Below, one piece after another: positions 34,140 through 44,574 of a DNA stretch of 64,000 nt. Position numbers and translations under genes: made by a program. The stretch's first letter is position 1, and every line of letters begins with the position of its first letter. The stretch is from assembly GCA_023105745.1 (NCBI GenBank), contig JALGQZ010000007.1, positions 55,905,569-55,969,568 of the forward strand, given 5' to 3'. Under the pieces are notes generated by a model. The model did not search any database and had not been told where the DNA came from. It saw only the letters and a program-made list of their open reading frames with translations. This DNA comes from Austropuccinia psidii. Taxonomy: Eukaryota; Basidiomycota; Pucciniomycetes; Pucciniales; Sphaerophragmiaceae.

Positions 34140-35500
34140 AGCAAGTTTTGCATCAAGATTTTATGTGCCAAATACCAAAGTCCAAGTCTGTTCCAATTGA
34201 AATTGAAGGCTCCCTCTGTACTTCCTTTCTTTTGTATTTTTTGCCAAATACAAGTGGTTGGCCACTTTTTTCCTTTTTTTGTAATTTTATTTTATTTTAT
34301 TTCATTGTCTTTGACTTTTCTTTATTTTATTTGATTTTTTCTTGTTTTTCTATATATTTCTTGAATTTATTCTTCTTTTCTTTTCTTTTATCTGTTTTGT
34401 ATTCAATTTTGGCATTTTTTTTTTTAATTTTTTGGATTTATTTCTATATATTTTTATTGGTCTTTTTTTCTTTAGTTTAATTTCTGTTTTTTATTTTGTA
34501 TCACTTTTTTTTGGTTTTTTTCAATTTTGCTTTCCAATTTCACACCTTCACTCCCAACTCTTTAATTAAAACTGAATTTTTTTGTGAGATTATTCAACAA
34601 AAAATTTCTTTTTTTTCAATTCAGGTGAATTTTTTGTTTTTTGATTTTTTTAACGGGCTCAACCTCTCACTCCTTCACTCCCAACTCTCCATCTCAAAAC
34701 CATTTTTTATAGATTATTCAAAAAAAATTCTTTTTTTTATTATGCAAAATGTTTTATTTTGATTTTTCAATAGGTTCAACCTCCCATCTACCCACCTTCC
34801 TAACCCATTCATACTACCCATCACCTTCCACCCCCCCAGTCCCCCTGGAAGCTCCCAAAAAGGCTCCTGGAATCTCCCAGGCATTAGGCCCTCCAAATTG
34901 CATCAAATTAATTCCAAATCAATTTGGGAGGCCTCCCAAGTTGAATCAAAATTTATTTAGAGCATTTTTTTAATTTTAACAGTTAATAGCCTCCAGAGGC
35001 CATTAACTCTTAATAATTGTTTTTTTCTTAGTAATCATATTAAATTGATTATTATTTTTTTATTTTTTATGTTTTTTGGATGATTATCATTATTTACTCT
35101 ATTGTTCTTTTATTCATCATAATAACTGATTGATAATTTTTTTTGATCATCATCATAACTAATTTATGATTTTTTTGGGTTTTTTTTAAATCATAATCAT
35201 ATTTAATTTATGATTATTTTTTTTCTTTTTTTTTGGATCATTATAATCACTGACTCATGATTTTTTTTATTTTTTGGATCATAATCATATCTAATTTATT
35301 ATTCTTTTTTTTTCTTTTTTTGATCATTATCAGTACTGACTCATGATTCTTTTTTTTCATTTTTGATTTAATTTTTTGTTTAATCCTTTTATTTATTTGT
35401 TAATATAGGGGTGGATTATTTATAAGGGTTTATTGTGAAATATCATTTAATTTCAGCCCCCTTCCCTCTTCTTTGGAATGACAAACAAATCCTCCCCCTC
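34140..35500. other. T-rich noncoding stretch inside Harbinger
   Basis: No credible gene. 34200-34760 is a long pyrimidine-rich run that yields Phe-rich frames by composition only. 34980-35380 holds about five degenerate ~65-bp units of the type ATCATNATNACTAATTTATGATT followed by T(n). Confidence 0.7.
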
Positions 35501-35524
35501 TGTCTCACTCTTCAAATCATTCTG

Positions 35525-36790
35525 ATGATGTGATGGTTAGGACTAAAACAGACTCAGAACATCATCATAATGTTTTTAATTATGTTGAAAGTAATATTCC
35601 TCCTCTTGATGTCATGGTTAGGACTAAACATAATTTGGAAAATAATGAGGATAATAATAACAAAACAAATCACAAAAGACAGTTCACCCAAAGCCAAACA
35701 CAACATATCCATGATTCAAAACAAATCACGTCTCACCTTGGCCATTCCAACACAGAATATAAGAGCTTTTCAAACATTTAAATTTACAAGAAATCAGCCA
35801 ATGCCTCATGGTTAAAAATTAAATCAATCAACACTTTACCACACCCTTATGTACTCATTGATGAAACCAAAAAGGCATCTTTACCTCACATCATTTATGA
35901 AATAACCGCTTTTGACAATTCTTCTGGCCACTCTCAAATGCTCAAAAACCCCATTATGAAATTAATGTCCTTATCTCAAAATCAAAATGAAATTAAAACC
36001 AATAAGCAAGTCCTGGGTGGCATTATGAAAGGTATTGGGTTTTTTCCTGGTTCAGATTCTGGCAAATCTGCAGGTGTGTTTTTTTGCTTATTATCTTAAT
36101 AATTACTAAGTAATTTCAAAATTTTTAGGTGTTTACTCCAGAAACGAGGCTTAACTCCTCATCAGATTGAAACAGATAATAATCAATGGACCAATCTTCA
36201 TCAATATGACAAATTTGTTTACTCAACAATATCCCATTTTTCAAAATTAGATGCAAATAAAAATTGATCATTAATGGAAGCAGCCAAATTACCAAATTTC
36301 ATTCAACTCAAATGGATTTCTGCCAATCCAAGGCAATAATTAGAATGATTTACCAATGTCATTTTCACTAAAAATGGATTTTCCAATAAGCCACACAAAT
36401 ATTCAAATGATCTCAATGCCTGGACTTATGGTATATTTTATTTTGTATCAAAAAAGATTTCAATCCCCTTCCAACTGTCTTCCCCCCTCTGGAAGTGGCT
36501 TACACTTCCCCCAATTGAAAATGGAGATTGATTTTTCAAAAAACCAGGCATCATGGAAATACTTTGGAAGACATCAAAAATGGTTCATCATACAACAAAA
36601 CATCCTCCAGAAATTATCAATAATGTCAAAATAACTCATTTCTGATGTTATTTTCAAATCAACCATAAATTATTCAATGTAGTTGACAAATTATTGAAAA
36701 TGACCCCCACTGAAATTAATTCAAAGGTCAATGGGTACTTTGAAAGCAATTTTCAGGACCAAAAAAGAACTAAAAAGTATCAATTCTAAA
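35525..36790 (+). pseudogene. TET/JBP-like 2OG-Fe(II) dioxygenase relic (fungal Tet-like family)
   Basis: Broken by several stops and shifts, but a family pattern can be followed. IMKGIGFFPGSDSGKSAG (about 36022-36075) leads into a 55-bp intron-like stretch (GTGTGT to TTTTTAG, branch-like TTACTAAG). NKPHKYSNDLNAWTYGIFYF (36385-36444) follows, where fungal Tet-like proteins have PH-x-D...YTYG. GIMEILWKTSKMVHHTT (36547-36597) has the distal iron-binding His. The two His lie in one frame 64 codons apart. The Asp of HxD appears to be Tyr here. TET/JBP enzymes oxidise 5-methylcytosine or thymine; this copy is dead. Assignment is by motif reading only. Confidence 0.55.
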
Positions 36791-36870
36791 TAGTTTCATT
36801 TTACCAATAACATCTCTACTCTTCTGTGTGCCATTAATCTAAGTACCTAAATGAATGGTCCTGATGAATT

Positions 36871-38023
36871 TCACAATTGACTATCTTTCCATGCCAAAGT
36901 AATTTGTTTATGTTTTTCACGCATATTTACCACATCTTCCCCAATTTCATTATTGGATAGATTTTCCACATGTGGTGGATCATCATTTTTATATACATAA
37001 AAACATTCATCTCCAATTTGTGCTAACATATCATGTAAAATCATGCAAGAGATGATCCAACTAACAGAATATTCAATTTCATGATTATGCCTCATTTGAT
37101 CTTGCATTTACCTTAGAGAGAACCACTGCCCCTTCAAAATTACAATTGCATGCTTGATTCTGACCCTTGATTTTGCTAGACAGTAGTTGAAAGAATGGTT
37201 GTGTTCATTGTGTGCTTCAGCTCCCTTATATGCTGGAACAACCCAAGGAGAGCTTGCATATGCTGAATTGGCGTGTAAGTACTAATTATTTTCATAAAAC
37301 CCTTGACCACAAACAAGTTGTATTGACATAGAATACCTTAATTGTAATCAATCAGTAAAAATGAAATAAACAATAAAAATTCAACAGCTTACCTCTTTAT
37401 ACAATCAAAATAGGCCTCACCATTATTGGGGGACATTGTGATAATGGTATGAGACTCCCATCAATAAACCCAATGTACCCAGGGAAGCCTTCTGCTTGTA
37501 TTACTTGAGACATCTCTCTTTGTTGCTCTATTGCTTTCCACACAATCACTTTGCGCTTCAGCTTCATTAATATCTGGATCACTCCTTGAGTGTACAACAC
37601 AATAGCCACATGGCTAATTCCAAATAACAATCTAATTTTTCCCAAAGCTGACCCATTGTCATTTGATCTTAGCCGTGATGGGGCCACAGCCAATTGGATG
37701 GCAGGATTGAATTGTTTGTTTTGTGATGAGTTTTGAAAAGTTTTATCATCTTGAATTTGTGCAACCAATTTTTCGAATGATTCATGTGTGGTCCTACATA
37801 GCTGTCAAAAATATTCAGAGGACAATGTTTGTAAATAATTCATCATATACATGTATTGTGATGGATATCTTCTCCGGGGGTTGTTGTATCTTTGTGATGT
37901 TATCATATCTAATAAGATTATATCTTCCTGTATATCAGAATCACTATCAGAGTTGAGAGCATCAATGAACTGCAGTGAGTTTAAGGTCTGAAGTAAAGGT
38001 AGCCTTTGTGATGCCTTTGGCAT
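36871..38023 (-). pseudogene. PIF/Harbinger DDE transposase relic
   Basis: Pieces in order from the right: 37805-38023 (N-terminus, acidic); 37397-37768 (HTH-like middle, then GYIGFIDGSLIPL with the first catalytic Asp and an EAYFDCIKR end after a one-base shift); an intron-like GTAAGC...AAG near 37328-37394; YSMSIQLVCGQGF; a gap of about 30 residues; ANSAYASSPWVVPAYKG and RVRIKHAIVILKGQW (37120-37270); and 36871-37107 (C-terminus). Against the family pattern GD-AYP and RVRxEHxxGILKG, the second acid is Asn and the third Lys, so catalysis is lost. Confidence 0.8.
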
Positions 38024-38204
38024 GGTAAATGAAGAAAAGATGTATAGAAAATGAAATTTGAAATAAAATACTACAATAAATGACCAGTGTATTCAGATTT
38101 TATGCAAGAAAAGGAAAGTTTTATCAAATTCAACATGCCCTTGCTGAGTTGTGTGTTTTAAAAATTTCCATTTAAGTGAAGCTAAAGGTGGGACTTTAAT
38201 ATCT

Positions 38205-38347
38205 AAACATGGGATTTGGTACCAAAAAACTTGGGTTTTTGTAACTCAAAATACATCACTTCTTGAGGTGTGGGATTTACCAAATCCCAAAGGTTAATGC
38301 GGGATTTGGCAAAAAAAACTTGGGATTTGGTAACGTTGACACCCCCT
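38205..38347. repeat. right terminal inverted repeat and subterminal motifs
   Basis: GGGATTTGG or a close variant at 38211, 38272, 38301 and 38322, and CCAAATCCC at 38280. The TIR occupies about 38318-38347. They are likely transposase-binding sites by position. Confidence 0.75.
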
Positions 38348-38350
38348 AAT

Positions 38351-38546
38351 ATATCTTTTGTGAAAAAGAAATTATATAATATATGATAATATATATTATA
38401 TTTGATAATGGAAATTATAGAGAAAAAATAATAAAATTTGAAATTCACTCACTTTTAGAGTCAATTACAATTTGAAAGCAGTGAAAATACTTCAAAATAT
38501 TCCAAAATACATCCAATAAGGTTATAAACCACAGCCAAGCCATGAA
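38351..38546 (-). other. leader and primer site of element B, continued
   Basis: Resumes the element B leader after the AAT duplication. The last 120 bp match 44450-44574 of element D. CAGCCAAGCCATGAA just before 38547 is the degraded primer site (D: GGCCAGGCCCCCAAAA). Confidence 0.75.
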
Positions 38547-38695
38547 TGTTCCAGGGTGAGTCTATCAAGTGGTCAAATAAATGTAAATGCAATTAGTACT
38601 TTGATTTTGAAATGATTAAAATTGATCAAAAATAAAATTTGAAAGACTCTACAATTATGAATAAAGGTGGTTTCCAATCTATTGAGGGTCTTTTT
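38547..38695 (-). repeat. 5' LTR of element B, left piece
   Basis: Starts TGTTCCAGGGTGAGTCTAT (D: TGTCAGGGTGAGTCTAT), and TCTATTGAGGGTC matches D at about 38825. It is cut at 38695 by element D and continues at 46078. Confidence 0.82.
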
Positions 38696-40193
38696 TGTCA
38701 GGGTGAGTCTATGTAGTAGCTTAAAAATAGTAAATACAAGCTAGCACTATGACTGTGACACACAAAAAATAAATAATAAATGAAATCTTCAGGTCCTACT
38801 GCTATGTGGTAACAGTGGTGATGAGTCTATTGAGGACCTGGGTTGCAATGCTCTAATATCTTTGACTGTAAAGAAACACTACAATAATTAATTATTTTAA
38901 TTATATGAATATAATCCTAAGAGTACTACTGGTATAAGACAGTTTTACTACGTAAGGATGTTAATTCATGATAAGATGAGTCTTTTCCAGTGAGGAAAGA
39001 CCTGCTTTTATCTCCTCTGAGGACTGTGAGAGACTGGTAGGCTCTTCACACGTCTACAGAGTGAAAATTTTCACTCTGGAGGCTGGGTTGTGGTTCTGTA
39101 CCATCAATTCTGACGTCAGCATAGTCAGAATTGTGGTTTTTGGACCACAAATGATCATTCTGGATCAATACAGGGTGAAAAAACTCTTCACAGGCCACGT
39201 CAGCACCATTGTGACGTGTCCAGAGTGTCTGGATGACTAATATTAGTCATTTTGGGCGGGTTTAAGCTTTAAACAACCATTATTTTAAGTATCAAGCCAG
39301 TACTGGTTGGTACAGGTTTGGTACAGACCAGTATTGGTCAAAATACTTCCAACCAAGATATCTTGGTCATTTTTTGAGATATCAAGAATCCAAGAGCACA
39401 GAATTGAAGGGCTTAATGAGCTCTTCAATTTGGTATGCTTCATGTTTACCCTTCTTTCAAATAGCAAAAGCTATAAGGGTTTTAAGTTTTTGGATGTATT
39501 TTTGTACATCAGTATGAGGCTTCAAAAACTTCCATGCCAGATATCTTCTTCAATTTGAAAGATATCTGTATTCTGATGATACAGTTTTGTAGGGCTTGAT
39601 TAGCTCTACAGTTTGGTATATTACACTGTACAGCTGTATGAGTGTATACCAAAGATACAGGGGTTTGTTTACTTTCTTGTTTTCAGAATATCTGTATTTC
39701 TGGTTGTTAAACCTTTGAACCAAGATCCCTCAGTCAATTTAAGAGATAAAGAGGTCTAATGTATCTCAAATTAAAGCTCTTGTTTATATCTTTAATTTGG
39801 TTATACTTTTGTACAGTTTTGTACAAGCCCTCTTTGACTTTCAGGGGGGTCTTGGTTTTGAAATAAAGGTCATATGGTATCTCCAGTTGTAGTGGTGTTA
39901 CAACAACATGGATGATATCATTGTGTAGCTCTCTATGTGAGCTTCAAGAAAAATACCATTCTGGTATATAATAACTTAAATATGAATAAGTTAGATGAGA
40001 GGTGAAAATAAGGGTTTTGCTTATTTGGTCTTATCATTGATAGGGCATATCTTTGTCCTTTCTTATTATATTTGAGGAGGTTTCCTCTTCATAACTTACT
40101 TGTATTGGCTATATTTGTCCAATACTCCTCATACCATTACTTATGGTATGTTGGATGTCATGCTGGTGCTCTGTTTTGAGTCACAGGCTGACA
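38696..40193 (-). repeat. 3' LTR of element D
   Basis: TGTCAGGGTGAG to CACAGGCTGACA. Contains a perfect 22-bp palindrome at 39057-39078 (CAGAGTGAAAA and its inverse), a TACTGGTTGG/GGTACAG repeat cluster near 39299-39335, and the group-wide TTAGATGAGAGGTGAAAAT motif near 39991. Confidence 0.96.
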
Positions 40194-40212
40194 TACCCTC
40201 CCTCCAAAAAAG
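40194..40212 (-). promoter_or_regulatory. polypurine tract of element D
   Basis: Coding strand TTTTTTGGAGGGAGGGTA immediately precedes TGTCAG of the 3' LTR. Confidence 0.8.
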
Positions 40213-40217
40213 GCTCA

Positions 40218-43010
40218 TCATTGATGAGACTCTTTTGTCCTCATGGAGGCTCTTGATCCTTTTAAAAAGGAATCTTTATCTGAATCATCCAGCTTTACCC
40301 ATTGGTCTTTTTCTGGTGGTTTATTCCTTCTCTCTGTTAAATAATCCCTATTGGAATATCTTTTTATTTGATTGGGGTTGTCAGTTTCAAAGTAAAATTT
40401 TCTTTGTTTGTCTTGCCCAACTATCAAGTAACTCTCTAGGTAATTATGTATGCTTATGCCATAGATTCTATGGTACTCTGTACCCATTAAAAATCCATCA
40501 AACTTAGCATTTTCAAGTACCACAAATTCAATGTGTAGTCTGAGGTTTCCCATTTTGTGTGGTATTATAATTATTTTTTGGATTATTCCAAGTGACTTCA
40601 CTTTGCCTGCAGCACTTTTAAAGCTTCTTGCTTTTGTTAAAAGCATCTCTGCATTCCACATTGGAAAGTGTCTGTCCAAGTATTCTTTGGCTACCACTGA
40701 GCAATTTGCTCCTGTGTCAAAAATCAAAGGATGCTTTTTATTTTCAATGTATACATCAAGCTTTGATTTTGCTCCATGAATAAAGGCCATACCAGTTTTG
40801 GGTACTTCCAAATACTCTTTAGCATCAATGGTTCTGCCACTTCTGTCTTCACCATTTTTGGGTTGAATGAGTTCTGGTTTCAAAGAGTTTCCTAGGACTG
40901 ATTCTGTTTTCTCATCCTCATACTCTAATAAATATTGTTCAATAGGCTCTGATCCACTGTCTGAATCCTGTCTTAGCCCATTTCCCATGCTGTCAGAGTC
41001 AGATTTGTACTCCATGTGTTCTTCTACTGACTCTTCCTCTATTGCAAATATTTTCTTTTTTCCCTTGGGACAATTATTTGCATAGTGGTCAGGTGATCCA
41101 CAGTTATGGCATGTGTTCCTTCTCCTTGGTGCTTCTTCACCATTAGTAGGTTTGAGGTCTTTTTCCATGAGTATCTTTGGTTTTTCTCTGCTATCATGTG
41201 ACCTATAGGGTGAACTACTGCCAATTGATGTCTTTTTTCTGACATCTTGTATGACATTTGCTATGTCATCAATGCTGCTTATTTTGCTGCATCTGCACTT
41301 TACTGCATGTTCTAAGTCTCCTGGAAGTTTTGTCAGAATCTTATGATTTCTCATCTCTATTGTCATGTTTGGATCAATAGATTTGAGTCTTTTTGTTTGT
41401 TTAAGACACCATTCATAAGGGTCTTTTTCTGTAGAGTATCTGTCACTCTCAAAAGAGATGGTTTTTTGCCAAATCCAAGTACCATTGCTGTACTTTTGTA
41501 TTATTTGGTTTCTCCACCATGGCCAGCTTTTCCTACCATGTATCTCTTTCATTTCAGTGTACCATATATTTGCATGGCCTCTGAATGCAGTGTTGAGTCT
41601 TGTGGTGATCCAGTAGTCTGGTATCTTTGGTACATCAACAAAAAGTCCATTAATATAATCAATAAGCTCCATATGATCATATTCTCCAATTCCTGAGAAT
41701 TTGGGCCAGTTTACCACGTCAGGTAATTGCTTTAATGCTTGTTTCTCAGAGTAACTGAGCTTCTCACCATCTTGGTAAATTGACTCAGACCTTAACTTTG
41801 GATCCTGGGATTCAGGAGCTCGGTTTTCTGATTCTTCCTCTTTTACTTTGGTGATTGGTTTATCATCTTGAGTTGTTTGAGGGAAGAAATTATCTTCTTT
41901 TTCCTCCTTTTTATAGAGAAAATCCACTTCTTTTTCCAGGATTTCCTGTTGATATTGGATATTTCTTAAATCTCTTCTCACAGCTTGTTGTTCCTCTAGT
42001 ATTGAGTTCAACTGTTTGTTTTTAGTTTCAAATTCTGCCCAAATTCTGGATAGATTTGTGTTCAAGTCTTCTATGACTGTTGCTTGGAAGGAATTTTCTT
42101 CCTTGAGTGTTTTCATTTCTGAAGTCACTTCTTGAACATGATCATATGTCCAATCCATGAATTTACCCATGTTGGACCATATGAAACTACTACCTCTGGA
42201 ATCTGTGGTTTCAAATTTTTGAGGCGGTATTTTATCATCAATAGACTTAAGCTGAGGATCAATTGATTCTGAGCTAACACTATTGGTAGGTACAGTGTCT
42301 TTTAGGATTTGTGTTCCTCTTGGACTAATTTTATTCATTTTTTCATCAAAGGATCTGATTCTATCTTCTCCTTCCTGAAAGAATTCTTGTTCTCTACTAG
42401 GGCTCCATTTCCTCTGCTGGAAACCACCAGGGATGACTGGAGAGTCCTGGAAATATTGTCCTTTGGATTTCAAGTCCTGTAGCTGTTGGACTGATGTGGT
42501 AAAGATGGAATTTCTTCTTCCATGCCTTGGTGTTCCTGAATCAGATTGGGCTCTTCCATATGCCAAGAATTCTCTATGGCTTGGATTTCTGTTTGATTCC
42601 CTCTGATTCAAGTCTCTTCTGAGAGTATGAAATGGCTGTTGAGATTCCAACTTTTCATTTCTTCCAGAATCTTTTGGCACGTAATAAGATTGACTCATAT
42701 TTTTTGCCTCATTATTCCAATTTCCTTCCATGATACTCCCATGGTTAAGGTTTTGTTGTCCATACTCCATGTGGAAAATCCTTTTAGGAGTACATGAATA
42801 TGAGTTATTTTCCCTGCATCTGTCCAATTTTTTTGTTGGACTGGGCTGGATTTGGTTTGGGGTGGGACTTTGAGCAGGAGTTTCCTGATAATAAGTCCTT
42901 TGTTGGTTATTTGATCCAGAAGGGGGTGGCCTTCTCCCTCTGTTTCTTCTTTGCCAGATTTCTGGCTGATTTCTTGGGTATCCAAGATCTCTGAGAAATG
43001 GAGTTGTCAT
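40218..43010 (-). CDS. gag: Gag-protease fused in frame to a chromodomain tail (element D)
   Basis: Open from 43025; the second Met (43010, MTTPFLRDL) is preferred because the relic of element B starts there. Residues below are numbered from 43025. Basic Pro/Gln-rich N-terminus; coiled-coil-like helices about 300-400; capsid about 438-620 (WPKFSGIGEYDHMELIDYI, MRNHKILTKLPGDLEHAV); CCHC knuckle CHNCGSPDHYANNCP about 636-650; protease LIFDTGANCSV with D770 intact; flap region to about 890. The last ~30 residues (KDQW...DSFLKGSRASMRTKESHQ) align with the chromodomain end of element 3 (KDKW...LRRFRASRRTEPSDQ), as does the DNA. RT to integrase is therefore deleted without breaking the frame. Confidence 0.92.
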   Translation of the reverse strand: MTTPFLRDLGYPRNQPEIWQRRNRGRRPPPSGSNNQQRTYYQETPAQSPTPNQIQPSPTKKLDRCRENNSYSCTPKRIFHMEYGQQNLNHGSIMEGNWNNEAKNMSQSYYVPKDSGRNEKLESQQPFHTLRRDLNQRESNRNPSHREFLAYGRAQSDSGTPRHGRRNSIFTTSVQQLQDLKSKGQYFQDSPVIPGGFQQRKWSPSREQEFFQEGEDRIRSFDEKMNKISPRGTQILKDTVPTNSVSSESIDPQLKSIDDKIPPQKFETTDSRGSSFIWSNMGKFMDWTYDHVQEVTSEMKTLKEENSFQATVIEDLNTNLSRIWAEFETKNKQLNSILEEQQAVRRDLRNIQYQQEILEKEVDFLYKKEEKEDNFFPQTTQDDKPITKVKEEESENRAPESQDPKLRSESIYQDGEKLSYSEKQALKQLPDVVNWPKFSGIGEYDHMELIDYINGLFVDVPKIPDYWITTRLNTAFRGHANIWYTEMKEIHGRKSWPWWRNQIIQKYSNGTWIWQKTISFESDRYSTEKDPYEWCLKQTKRLKSIDPNMTIEMRNHKILTKLPGDLEHAVKCRCSKISSIDDIANVIQDVRKKTSIGSSSPYRSHDSREKPKILMEKDLKPTNGEEAPRRRNTCHNCGSPDHYANNCPKGKKKIFAIEEESVEEHMEYKSDSDSMGNGLRQDSDSGSEPIEQYLLEYEDEKTESVLGNSLKPELIQPKNGEDRSGRTIDAKEYLEVPKTGMAFIHGAKSKLDVYIENKKHPLIFDTGANCSVVAKEYLDRHFPMWNAEMLLTKARSFKSAAGKVKSLGIIQKIIIIPHKMGNLRLHIEFVVLENAKFDGFLMGTEYHRIYGISIHNYLESYLIVGQDKQRKFYFETDNPNQIKRYSNRDYLTERRNKPPEKDQWVKLDDSDKDSFLKGSRASMRTKESHQ

Positions 43011-43025
43011 GTTAAAAAATGACAA

Positions 43026-44558
43026 AAGACAAAAATTCTGTATTTTACAAGGTTTCTTTACCTTTAAAAGGCCCTTGGACTGATTTCTGCTTTATACTCC
43101 TTGGCAATTTGCTTGGGAGTTAGTACTGCCTCCTTGTCTTTGAGGCTGGTACAGATGAATTTCACTGTGATTTTGTCTCAAATGGAATGTATTTTTTCCA
43201 CTTTGAAAGAAAATGGAGAAGGTTTGTAATTCAATTTGAATAAACAAAATTTCCAATTCCTTACTGTTATTTCTTCTGAGTTTGGTTTGATATTTGAGTT
43301 TTAATTATTTATTATTATTATTATTTTATTTTTTATTTTTTGAAGAAATAACAGTTTTGTTTCACTTATTTTTATAAGTAAAGTAGTTAATATTAAAAGT
43401 TTATATTATTAAACTTGAATATTATTGATAAGTTATTTACTTATTTTTATTTATTTATTTATTTATTTTTTTATTTTTTTAAAAAAATTGATGAATTTTT
43501 CCTTAACTTGAGTAGAAAGGATTCTTCTTCAATAATATTCAATTTGAATATTAAAGAATTGAAATAATAATAAAATTATTATTTAAATATTTATTGTTGG
43601 TTTACAATAAATATTATGATTTAAATTAATTTTACACAATTTGGTAAAAATTAATTATGCTTTCTATTTAAATATACTATTTGTATATAAAAATAAGTTT
43701 GGGAAGTTAATAATAATTACTTATTATTATTAAAATTGATGAATTTTTCCTCAACTTGAGTAGAAAGATTCTTCTTCAATAATATTCAATTTGAATATTA
43801 AAGAATTGAAATAATAATAAAATTATTATCTAAATATTTATTGTTGGTTTACAATAAATATTATGATTTAAATTAATTTTACACAATTTGGTGAAAATTA
43901 ATTATACTTTCTATTTAAATATACTATTTGTATATAAAAATAAGTTTGAGAAGTTAATAATAGTTACTTATTATTATCAATTTTCGTGGTAAATTGATAA
44001 TAATGACTTATTATTATTAAGATTTTTTTTTTTTGATTATTTATCAAAAAAAGAAAATTTTAATCAATTTTTCCTCAACTTGAGTAAAAAAAGATCTTCT
44101 TCAATAATATTCAATTTGAATATTAAAGAATTGAAATAATAAAATTATTATTTCAATATTTATTGTTGATTTACAATAAATATTATGATTTAAATTAATT
44201 TTTACACAATTTGGTAAGAAATATTTTTTTTTTTATTTAAATATACTGTTTGTATATAAAAATAAATTTGAAAAATTAATAATAATTATTTATTATTATT
44301 AATTTTCGTGAAAATTGCAATATAAAGCTTTGAAGAGTATAAATACTCAAAAATAAAATAAAATATATTATTTAATATATTTTGATAAAGTACAATATAT
44401 AAAAAATATATATTATATTTTTATAATATAAGAGATGAAAATTAGTTAAAAAATGAAAAAAACTCGAAATTGTACTTACTTTTATAGTAAAAAACCTTCA
44501 AAAATAGTGAAGATGATCCAAAAATCGCCAAAATAGGTCCAGAATAGGTTAAAACAAC
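43026..44558 (-). other. leader of element D with three long direct repeats
   Basis: No gene. 43480-43731, 43732-44050 and 44051-44310 are three diverged copies of a ~250-bp AT-rich unit, recognisable by TTTTTCCTCAACTTGAGTA, AATATTCAATTTGAATATT (itself a palindrome) and ATTTACAATAAATATTATG. Simple ATTT and ATT runs lie at 43300-43480. Confidence 0.85.
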
Positions 44559-44574
44559 GGCCAGGCCCCCAAAA
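44559..44574 (-). promoter_or_regulatory. primer binding site of element D
   Basis: GGCCAGGCCCCCAAAA adjoining the 5' LTR. On the coding strand it reads TTTTGGGGGCCTGGCC, so a primer 3' end ...GGCCAGGCCCCCA is implied. It is identical to element 3. Confidence 0.75.

Larger units (their letters stand above)
32470..38347. mobile_element. PIF/Harbinger DNA transposon carrying extra genes
   Basis: 5878 bp between inverted ends AGGGGGTCTCAAAGTCACCA (left) and, on the opposite strand, AGGGGGTGTCAACGTTACCA (right), about 85 % identical. It is flanked by a 3-bp duplication AAT (32467-32469, 38348-38350). Both ends are rich in GGGATTTGG motifs. It contains a DDE transposase relic on the minus strand, a charged coiled-coil protein relic and a TET/JBP-like relic on the plus strand. 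It interrupts the leader of element B; element D shows the empty site. PIF/Harbinger elements normally have a 3-bp TSD and two genes, so a third gene is unusual. Confidence 0.8.

Noticed and set aside
34148..34762. Phe-rich hydrophobic frames resembling membrane proteins
   Set aside because: They come from a T-rich tract in three overlapping frames; no coding signature.
39307..39558. Pair of identical 83-codon plus-strand frames (also at 45186)
   Set aside because: Identical because the two LTRs are copies; no likeness to known proteins, and LTR sequence explains them.
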